The notes under the pieces were generated by a model. That model saw nothing but the letters and a program-made list of their open reading frames with translations, had not been told where the DNA came from and searched no databases. A stretch of DNA of 41,024 nucleotides from Kiritimatiellia bacterium (GTDB lineage: Bacteria > Verrucomicrobiota > Kiritimatiellia > UBA8416 > JABMPJ01): the NCBI GenBank assembly GCA_016783675.1, contig JADHWE010000014.1:1-41024 (forward strand). Direction: 5' to 3'. The first letter of the stretch is position 1. Each line of letters begins with the position of its first letter. The translations under genes were made by a program, and so were the position numbers. Positions 1 to 7,200 of this stretch are shown here, one piece after another.

Positions 1-14
1 TGCTCCTTAACCGG
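1..14. repeat. Left arm of 14-bp inverted repeat flanking the toxin-antitoxin pair
   Basis: The first 14 bases, TGCTCCTTAACCGG, are the exact reverse complement of 965-978. The two arms bracket the toxin-antitoxin operon. The arm may extend leftwards out of view, so a target-site duplication cannot be tested. It could be the end of a small non-autonomous mobile cassette. Confidence 0.6.
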
Positions 15-151
15 CCAATCCGGCCGGTGAAGCCGATTATCGATGCGCACACGGGCCATTGTGGTGACGTCTAGCGAAAAGCGCAAAGTCGAGGCCGAAT
101 AGGCGAGGCGTGCCCGGACTGCGAAGAGTTCATAAGTCAGTAATCCTCGGG

Positions 152-180
152 TTGACATGGTATACCATTATTGGTATCGT
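152..180 (+). promoter_or_regulatory. Promoter and palindromic operator of the toxin-antitoxin operon
   Basis: TTGACA at 152-157 and TATCGT at 175-180 are separated by 17 bp. The perfect palindrome ATGGTATACCAT (157-168) lies between the two boxes and touches the -35 box. It is a likely binding site for the Xre-type antitoxin, because autorepression is the rule for this family. The predicted transcription start falls on or within a few bases of the toxin start codon at 185/188, which suggests a leaderless message. Confidence 0.6.
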
Positions 181-187
181 ATTGATG

Positions 188-535
188 ATGAATAGATACG
201 AAGTAAGGCTGCTTGACCATGCGGTTCGGTTTCTCCGTGGGCTCCCGGTCAAACTTAGGGCAAAGGCATTTCGGGGCATTGATCTCTTGAGTGAGCTGGG
301 GCCGGATCTTCCAATGCCGCATGGCAAGGCACTCAAAGGAACCGAGGGTCTGCGTGAACTGCGAATCAAGTTTGCCTCGGACATCGTACGGCTGTTCTAT
401 TTTCATCACGGTGGGAGGGTATATGTGATCACGTCCGGCTTCGTTAAGAAGGCCGGCAAGACGGACCCTCGTGAGTTGCGGCGAGCTATCCGCCTTATGC
501 GAGATGTTAGGGAGATAAACGATGAAGACACATAG
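188..535 (+). CDS. higB: HigB/RelE-superfamily toxin (Gp49-like)
   Basis: The protein has about 115 residues and matches the phage Gp49-like / HigB branch of the RelE ribonuclease toxins. It has the typical run of basic and aromatic residues (GLRELRIKF, IVRLFYF, VYVITSGFVKKAGKTD). Members of this family cut mRNA at the ribosome. The frame stays open upstream to 110, but family similarity begins at MNRYEV. The start at 185 or 188 lies directly downstream of the -10 box with no Shine-Dalgarno sequence, so I chose 188. The gene overlaps the antitoxin by 14 nt. The toxin-first order is the HigBA arrangement. Confidence 0.8.
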   Translation: MNRYEVRLLDHAVRFLRGLPVKLRAKAFRGIDLLSELGPDLPMPHGKALKGTEGLRELRIKFASDIVRLFYFHHGGRVYVITSGFVKKAGKTDPRELRRAIRLMRDVREINDEDT

Positions 536-833
536 CTACGAGGATATTCTGAAAAAGGAACTCCGAAAGCCTGGGTTCCGCAAGGAATACGAAGCCCTTG
601 CTGGTGAGTTCGCTGTTGCCAAGGAGGTGATTCGACTGCGCAAGGCCAACGGGTGGACGCAGAAGGAGCTGGCTGAACATGCCCACACTTCTCAACCCGC
701 CATTGCCCGACTTGAGTCAGGCAACTACCGCAATCTAAGTCTATCGTTCTTGCGCAAGATTGGCGCCGCTCTCGGTGCCGTTCCGATCGTGCACCTACAG
801 CCAGTCGAAGCCGGAACACCGCAGCACGCATAG
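522..833 (+). CDS. higA: HigA-type antitoxin, Xre-family HTH protein
   Basis: This 103-residue protein carries an Xre/Cro helix-turn-helix at about residues 37-90 (RKANGWTQKELAEHAHTSQ, then PAIARLESG). The N-terminal stretch (SYEDILKKELRKPGFRKEYEAL) is typical of antitoxins that pair with Gp49-like toxins. It should neutralise the toxin encoded just upstream and repress the operon through the palindrome at 157-168. A purine-rich AGGGAGAT ribosome-binding site precedes the ATG. The start overlaps the end of the toxin gene, so translation is probably coupled. Confidence 0.85.
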   Translation: MKTHSYEDILKKELRKPGFRKEYEALAGEFAVAKEVIRLRKANGWTQKELAEHAHTSQPAIARLESGNYRNLSLSFLRKIGAALGAVPIVHLQPVEAGTPQHA

Positions 834-1258
834 CTCAAGCTGTTTGGGCACACTGCCTCTGCAATACAGTTGGGGAACGAGATAGAGAGGGATATATCAT
901 CCCTTCTTGGACGAGACTCTAACGAGATCTATATAACGAGACTAAACTGATCCGGCATTATTAACCGGTTAAGGAGCAGTCTATATCGTGGGGCAGGTCT
1001 TTCTCCTGTCGTGCCGGTTGTTCCGTCCCCATTCGGCGGGCCTTTTCGGCAGATGGTGCGAAGCCGATTTGTGCAGCCGGCAGGCCAACCAAGAAACTGG
1101 CAAACGAAACGCCCTGTTTTTGCCCCAACAGAATAGGGCGGTCAGTTACTTCGGAGCCCCGTGATCGGCCTGTCGACTCCCCTCGTGTCCTTTGGCGCAT
1201 TGCTGACAGCCAGGTACCTGCGAGCCGTTCGCCGTGCTTTTGCTACCATTCCTGATTG
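834..1258. other. Intergenic stretch without a convincing gene
   Basis: This 425-base stretch is visibly richer in A and T at its left end. It holds a small hairpin (GGGATATATCATCCC, 889-903), four ACGAGA hexamers (877, 911, 922 and 936), the palindrome TTAACCGGTTAA (961-972) and the right arm of the flanking inverted repeat. Between 979 and 1258 I see no RNA gene and no supported reading frame. A 79-codon minus-strand frame at 961-1200 has no ribosome-binding site and no recognisable motif. It may be decayed coding sequence. Confidence 0.4.
965..978. repeat. Right arm of 14-bp inverted repeat flanking the toxin-antitoxin pair
   Basis: CCGGTTAAGGAGCA is the exact reverse complement of bases 1-14. 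It overlaps the palindrome TTAACCGGTTAA (961-972). Together the arms delimit a unit of about 978 bp that carries only the toxin-antitoxin operon. Confidence 0.6.
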
Positions 1259-2845
1259 TCACAGTAGAGGTGTGAGGAGGCTGGAGAGGTTTTCGGCGAC
1301 TTTGCGGCGGAGCGGGCGGGTGCGCCAGACGGTCAGGTCCAGGTCCTCACTCAACGCCATGTCTTCCAGCACGATCCGTTTCAAGGTGTTGGCGAAGGCG
1401 TCGTCGTAGATGACCAGGTTGGTCTCGTAGTTCAGGCGCAGGCTCCGGTTGTCCAGGTTGGCGGTGCCCACGATGCTGATGTGATCGTCAACGATGATGG
1501 CCTTGGCGTGCAGGAAGGGCGGTTCCCGTTCGTACACGTGGACGCCGGCTGAGAGGAGTTGGTCGTAGAGGGCCTGACCGGCCAGGCCGGCATAGACGTG
1601 GTTGTTCTTCTTTGGGACCACCAGCTGCACGTTCACGCCGCGCAAGGCGGCGAGACGGAGCGCGCGCAGGATGTCGACCGGCGGCACGAAGTAGGGGGTC
1701 ACGACGAGCAGTTGCGTGTGCGCCACGTTGATGGCCGCACAGGTAACGTCCGTCATCGCCTCTATCTCCGCAGTCGGCCCCCCGTTGACGACGCGTACCA
1801 GGGAGTTGCCCGAGGGTTCAATGCGAGGGAAATGCTCAGCCGTCAGCAGGGCAGCAGGGTCTTCATCTGTCATGAAGTACCAGTCGCGCAGGAACGCGTA
1901 CTGGAGCTCCAGTGCGATGGGGCCGGCGACGGCGAAGTGATAATCTCGAATCGCCTCGCGGTCCGTTCGCGATGTATGGCCGGCATGCAGGTTGATCCCT
2001 CCGATGAAGGCCTCCTTTCCGTCCACGACCAGCACCTTGCGGTGATTCCTCAAGTTGATCTGGAATTGCCGCTTGATTGGGTTGACCTGGGTCCAGCCGA
2101 CGACGTCGAGCCCGGGCGTGTTGCGGTAGGCGTGGAAGAGTCCGGACGCCCGTCCGCGGGTCGAGCCGAAACGGTCGAACAGCACGCGGCATCGCACGCC
2201 CGCTTCCGCCTTCTTCTTCAGCCGGTCGAGAAACTCATGCCCGATCGGGTCGTTGCCGATAATAAAGGTCTGCAGGTGGATGTGGTGGGTGGCGCGATCG
2301 ATCGCATCCAGCATCCTGGCAAACGCCGCATCGCCGGTGAGCAGCGGCTCAATTCGGTTGCCGCCGAGCAGCGGCCAATCGGGCACAACGCCGTCGATCG
2401 TCAGGTTCAGTTCCCTGGCGTGTGGACTGTCCGGCTCGCACACCCGCGACGCCCGCATGGCCCGCCAGTACTCCAACGGCAGCGACGCCCCCTCGCGCGC
2501 GCGGCGTGCTGAGAGCAGCGAGTCGTCCGACCGCTGTTTCTGCCATGCCTTCGATGGGGCACGGTTGACGCCGTACCCGAGATAGAGCAAAGGGCCGAGC
2601 ACCGGCAGGGACCAGACGACGAACAGCCATGCGACCATGGAGGCTGCCTCGCGCCGGGTCTTCAGGCCGTGCAGCGCTACGGCGGCAAACGCCAGCGGGT
2701 GCAGCACCCCCAGCACGACCAGGACAGCTTTGCCCGCGTGGGCGGGTGTGATCCCGGCCATGACAGGGCTGCCTCCTGCTATCATGGTCACCAGCGCACC
2801 GCCTAACAGCATCGTTCTCATACGCAGAGCATAAAACCGCCTCAT
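1259..2845 (-). CDS. cls: Cardiolipin synthase (phospholipase D family)
   Basis: This 528-residue protein has an N-terminal membrane region of about 90 residues with several hydrophobic segments (PLDc_N type, including VAWLFVVWSLPVLGPLLYLGYG). Two phospholipase D HKD motifs follow: HRKVLVVDGKEAFIGGIN and HAKAIIVDDHISIVGTANLD. Enzymes of this family condense two phosphatidylglycerols, or PG with PE, into cardiolipin at the cytoplasmic membrane. Length and architecture match bacterial ClsA. The ATG at 2845 is preceded by AGGAG at good spacing; a second ATG lies eight codons later. The gene is transcribed away from the sensor gene at 2959 across a gap of about 100 bp and appears monocistronic. 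Confidence 0.9.
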   Translation of the reverse strand: MRRFYALRMRTMLLGGALVTMIAGGSPVMAGITPAHAGKAVLVVLGVLHPLAFAAVALHGLKTRREAASMVAWLFVVWSLPVLGPLLYLGYGVNRAPSKAWQKQRSDDSLLSARRAREGASLPLEYWRAMRASRVCEPDSPHARELNLTIDGVVPDWPLLGGNRIEPLLTGDAAFARMLDAIDRATHHIHLQTFIIGNDPIGHEFLDRLKKKAEAGVRCRVLFDRFGSTRGRASGLFHAYRNTPGLDVVGWTQVNPIKRQFQINLRNHRKVLVVDGKEAFIGGINLHAGHTSRTDREAIRDYHFAVAGPIALELQYAFLRDWYFMTDEDPAALLTAEHFPRIEPSGNSLVRVVNGGPTAEIEAMTDVTCAAINVAHTQLLVVTPYFVPPVDILRALRLAALRGVNVQLVVPKKNNHVYAGLAGQALYDQLLSAGVHVYEREPPFLHAKAIIVDDHISIVGTANLDNRSLRLNYETNLVIYDDAFANTLKRIVLEDMALSEDLDLTVWRTRPLRRKVAENLSSLLTPLL

Positions 2846-2958
2846 CTCCTACGCAAGGCATTGTGCGCAACGCGCCTCGTCATAGTCGCGGTTTTTCTCT
2901 GGACAGCACGTTCACTCGGCTTCAATCTGAGCAGTAGAGCGCAAGGATGGAAAACGCG

Positions 2959-4110
2959 ATGGTGCGACTGAACCACAGACTTCGGGACCCGCAGCTCTTT
3001 CGTGAGCTGGTCAACCAGATCTATTCTCAGCTTCCATCTGTTGTGCTTACCTCGCTGCTCCTTGTCGTCCTGGTTGTGCTGGTGCTGTGGCGGGTCTCCT
3101 CGCCCGTGGTCTTGCTCTCCTGGATGGGGATCCTCTGTCTGGTCTGTCTGCTGAGGTATGTGCTTTACGGCGTTTATCGTGCTCGGGGTGAGAATCATCT
3201 TACGGACATGGCTTGGGTGCGGTTGTATTCATGGGGCGCCATCGTGGCCGGTGTGGCCTGGGCCTCGGCACCGCTGCTCTTCTATTCATCGGCATCGCCG
3301 CAGACAAACGTGTTCATTGCGTTCGTGCTCGGGGGGCTGGTTTCGGGTGCATCCGGCGCCATGGCGCCACTGAGTATCACGATGTGCATTTTCACCGGTT
3401 TGCTCTGCCTGCCCATTGCGGCCCTGTTTATTACGCATGGGGGTAGCCTGCATACGGTCATGGGTGTGATGATGCTCATCTATGGCGGTGCTTACGTCCT
3501 GATGTCGCAACACACCGGGCGCACGATCATCGAGGCGCTTGGACTCAGGAAAGACAATATCCGAGAGACCCAGGAACGCAAGAAGGTGGAAGCGGAACTA
3601 CGGAAGGTTCAGCAAGGACTGGAGGACACGGTCGATCGTCGGGCGGGCGAGATCAGGCGAGCCAATGACCAGTTGACGCATGAGATCGCCGAGCGTCAGC
3701 AAGCGGAAAGCAGGCTGAGGGCGAGCGAGGAACGTTACCGCAACCTGGTGGAATCCAGCAGCGACTGGATCTGGGAGGTCGACTCCGAGGGTGTATACAC
3801 TTACTCGAGTCCGAGTGTGCAGAGCATGCTGGGCTATACGCCGGATGAGGTCGTGGGGCAAGCGTTCGACAGTTTCATGCCGCCGGACGAGGCCGGCCGG
3901 ATGCGGGAGATCTTTGAGCAGGAGTGTTCCGCGGGCAAGCCCTTCATCGGCCTCATTAACCGCTGTCTCCACAAGGATGGTACCGAACGTATCATGGAGA
4001 CCAATGGTGAGCCGGTTTTTGGTCGGGAAGGGAACGTGGCTGGATTCCGTGGTATCGACCGGGACATCACGTTGCGGGTGAAGCATGAAGCGGAGTCACG
4101 CAAGATCTAG
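2959..4110 (+). CDS. Membrane-bound PAS sensor protein, probably truncated kinase
   Basis: About five or six hydrophobic segments (residues 20-190) are followed by a charged coiled coil (about 195-250, RETQERKKVEAELRKVQQGL) and one PAS/PAC domain (about 255-375: RYRNLVESSSDWIWEVDSEG ending in FRGIDRDIT). The reading frame stops straight after the PAC motif, so there is no histidine kinase, GGDEF or other output domain. The DNA just downstream still resembles the missing parts (see 4111-4189), which makes a truncated hybrid kinase the best reading. An upstream in-frame ATG lies at 2947; I prefer 2959 because AAGGATGG sits at better spacing. It might still work as a sensor scaffold. Confidence 0.7.
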   Translation: MVRLNHRLRDPQLFRELVNQIYSQLPSVVLTSLLLVVLVVLVLWRVSSPVVLLSWMGILCLVCLLRYVLYGVYRARGENHLTDMAWVRLYSWGAIVAGVAWASAPLLFYSSASPQTNVFIAFVLGGLVSGASGAMAPLSITMCIFTGLLCLPIAALFITHGGSLHTVMGVMMLIYGGAYVLMSQHTGRTIIEALGLRKDNIRETQERKKVEAELRKVQQGLEDTVDRRAGEIRRANDQLTHEIAERQQAESRLRASEERYRNLVESSSDWIWEVDSEGVYTYSSPSVQSMLGYTPDEVVGQAFDSFMPPDEAGRMREIFEQECSAGKPFIGLINRCLHKDGTERIMETNGEPVFGREGNVAGFRGIDRDITLRVKHEAESRKI

Positions 4111-4189
4111 CATTTCGAATGGCTGGGAATGCTCGCGGCCGAAGCCCTACTCGGCTAAGGAGTTGCAGGACCTGATCAGTCGGCTCTAA
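4111..4189 (+). pseudogene. Remnant of histidine kinase and receiver domains after a stop codon and internal deletion
   Basis: Past the TAG at 4108-4110 the same frame reads HFEWLGMLA. This resembles the start of a HisKA dimerisation helix (family pattern: Q-x-F/M-E-x-L-G-x-L-A). One base out of frame, 4142-4189 reads KPYSAKELQDLISRL and then a stop, which is the typical final helix of a response-regulator receiver domain. A full PAS-HisKA-HATPase-REC kinase would have about 400 more residues between these two pieces. I infer one large deletion plus a CAG-to-TAG nonsense change, or a TAG created at the same time. Confidence 0.65.
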
Positions 4190-4195
4190 GCCCGA

Positions 4196-4224
4196 TAGAC
4201 TTCGTCCCGCCCTTTCGCTATAAC
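4196..4224 (+). promoter_or_regulatory. Putative promoter of the glycogen block
   Basis: TAGACT (4196-4201) and TATAAC (4219-4224) are 17 bp apart and match the sigma-70 boxes at 4/6 and 5/6 positions. The start codon at 4231 is the seventh base after the -10 box and no Shine-Dalgarno sequence precedes it, so the transcript would be leaderless. Confidence 0.45.
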
Positions 4225-4230
4225 TCCCGT

Positions 4231-7200
4231 ATGTCAGTAGCACAGACACCCAGGCCCGGGTCGCGGTTTCGCCGCTTTCGGGGTGACACGATCACGTTTA
4301 CGCTGACCTGTCGCTCCGGATGCGAGGGATCGGCCTTCCTGCGCACCAACATCGGGTGGGCGGCGGTCCGGCGGCAGGCGATCGTGTCGTTTGTTGAGAA
4401 ACAGACCCCTGTGCTCGATCGCGACTGGCATGATGTACCGATGCGCCAAGTGGGTCCCTCGCAGTGGGAGGTGTCGCTCGGGCTCTGCGAGGTGGGCCGC
4501 TTTGAAGCCAAGCCCTACCTGCTGCCCGGGCCGGGCCAGGTGCCCGTGTGGGACCATGGCGATAACGTGGTTATCAAAGTGGAGCCCGCCGACACGGTCT
4601 GTGCCAACTCGATCTACAGCGCGTTCGTGCGCCAGTTCGGTCCCAATCGCGTGTCCGGGGCGGTATCCGAAGAGCAGAGCCAAGCCGCGGAGGAGCTGGA
4701 CAAAGCCGGATTCACGGTTATCCCGCGTTCCGGCACGTTTCGCGACCTGATCGCCGAGCTGGATCACATCATTGGCACGCTCGGGTTCCGGACGCTTCAC
4801 CTGCTGCCCGTGCACCCCGTCCCCACCACGTATGCGCGCATGGGGCGATTTGGGAGTCCGTTCGCGCCACTCGACTTCATGGATGTCGACCCGGCATTCG
4901 CCGAGTTTGACCGGCGCACCACGCCGCTGGAGCAATACATCGAGCTGATCGATGCCATTCATGCACGCGGCGGCCGCCTGCTCATGGATATTCCGGCCAA
5001 CCATACCGGTTGGGCCTCGCATCTGCAGAACGAGCATCCGGAATGGTTTGCCCGCCATCGCGACAGCAGTTTCCGGTCGCCGGGCGCGTGGGGCGTGACG
5101 TGGGAAGACCTCTCGGAACTGGACTACGGAGCGGGGCAACCCCTGTGGGAAGCCATTGCCGACGTGTTCCTTCGCTGGTGCCGGTTTGGTGTCGATGGTT
5201 TCCGCTGCGATGCCGGGTACATGGTGCCCCACGACGTGTGGTGCTACGTCATCTCCAAGGTCCGGGCCCAGTTCCCCGATACGATCTTCCTGCTGGAGGG
5301 GCTCGGCGGTCCGCGCGCGTTAACGGAGCAGCTCCTTGACGGCGCCAACATGAACTGGGCCTACTCCGAGCTGTTCCAGAGCACTTCATCGCGCCAGGTG
5401 GAGACGGAGGTCATGGGTGGTGCACGTATGGCGGACACGCGTGGCCTGATGGTGCATTACGCCGAAACGCATGACAACACGCGCATGGCCGCCAGTTCCC
5501 CGGCCTATTCCCGCATGCGCACTGCCCTGACGGCGCTGACCTCTACCGAGGGCGCATTCGGCATCACGGCCGGCGTCGAGTGGTACGCCACCGAACGCGT
5601 CGACGTTCATGGCGCACCGTCGTTGAACTGGGGCAGTGATGCTAACCAGGTGGCGGAGGTCGCGCGTCTCAACCAGCTATTGGCTACGCATCCGGCGTTC
5701 GGACCCGGGACCGAGTTCCAATGGATCGGACAGCACGCCACCCATGCGGTCGCGGTTCTGCGCAAGAGCGGCGCGGGCGAGGGCGTCCTGGTGTTGGCCA
5801 ACCTGGACTGCCATCACCCCCAGACCGTGCGCTGGCCGCGCACAAGTTTTGAGTTGAACGAGGGTGTGGCGGATCTGCTGACCGGAGACCTCGGTGCGGC
5901 GACCGAGGAGGGTGACCAGTACAGCGTAACACTTGAGCCCGCCGCGGTCCTCTGTCTCGGGTGCGAGGCGGAAGGCCTCGACCACACAGGCGAACCGCCT
6001 GCCGTCCGGCGACAGCGCGCCCGCGCGGCCGTGCTTGAGCTGCAGACGGCTGTTGCCGGATGCGGTGATGTGGGGGGGCTGGACCTCGAGAGTGAGACCG
6101 AGCGTTACCTGGTCGACCCGGCGGCGTACTGGCGGGCGCTCTCGCCGCGCGGGACATTTGCCCTCACCTCGTGGCAGTGGCCGCAGGATCTGTCGCGCGA
6201 TGTTATGTGGCCCGACGGTCACGCGTTGCTTGTGCAGTGTGCCCACCCGTTCCAGGTTGATCTGGAAGAGGGTGGGGCGGTCACCTGTCGCGCCCGCAGT
6301 TTTGGCGTGGGTGAAGACCACGTGGTGCTGGTTCCGCCGCGCCGCGCGCCTGACGGCGAGACGGCGATACGTCACGGCGTGCTGCACCTCTGCGTGCACG
6401 ATCCGGCCGGTACCCGGCGCGGCGAGGATACGCTCCTGCTGCTCCCGTCCGTTGGCAGAGACCCGGAGGTCAGCGTGTCCGGCGCCGCGGCGTTGGACCG
6501 GCACTGCTATGCGCTCTGCACGAACGGGCGCGGTGCCATGGCGCAGGTGCGCGACGCCTGGGGCGAGCTCGAGAGCCAGTACGACGCGCTCCTGGCAGGG
6601 AACTGTCATCCCGATTACCCGGTGGATCGCCAGGTGATGCTGACGCGGTGTCGCGTATGGGTGGTCTACCAGGGGTATTACCAGGAGCTGGGACGCACCT
6701 GCCTGCGGACGTTCGGTCAGCAGCCGGACGGCGAGGTGCAATGGCGCTTTGACGTGCCGGTGGGGCGCGGAAAGGTTGTGACACTGGACGTGGCGCTCCG
6801 CATGCTGCGTGGCGAGAATGCCGTGCAACTGGCCTTCGCCCGGGTTTCCGACGGGGCGGACGAGAACACGTTGCCGGCGACTGAGTCGGTGCGTCTGGTG
6901 CTCCGTCCCGACGTGGAGGATCGCATCAATCATGGGAAGACCAAGGCCTTTACCGGTCCCGAGGCCCACTGGCCGCGCGGGGTTGAGCCGACGCGGGAGG
7001 GCTTCCTGTTTCGCCCCGACCGGGAGCGTGCCCTGCGCGTCGCCGTGACGGAGGGCGAGTTTCACTGGGAGGCGGAGTGGACCTACATGGTGCATCACCC
7101 GCACGAAGCCGACCGCGGCCTGGATGCCGCAACGGACCTGTTCAGTCCCGGATACATGACCTGCGAGCTGGCCGGCGGGGACAAGACCGTCCTCAGCGCT

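Noticed and set aside
1-60. Integron attC site
   Set aside because: The arms contain CCTTAAC and GTTAAGG but miss the purine/pyrimidine ends of the RYYYAAC/GTTRRRY core sites, and no clear L boxes are present.
877-941. Four ACGAGA hexamers as a CRISPR-like or iteron array
   Set aside because: Spacing is irregular (34, 11 and 14 bases) and the shared unit is only six to eight bases.
961-1200. 79-codon minus-strand frame next to the inverted repeat
   Set aside because: There is no ribosome-binding site or motif, and its end is formed by the repeat arm. It might be decayed coding DNA but cannot be supported as a gene.
1559-2512. 317-codon plus-strand frame opposite cardiolipin synthase
   Set aside because: The opposite strand carries both HKD motifs; this frame has no family pattern.
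2846-2946. Small RNA or tRNA in the gap between cls and the sensor gene
   Set aside because: No cloverleaf or strong hairpin is visible; it seems only to hold divergent promoters.
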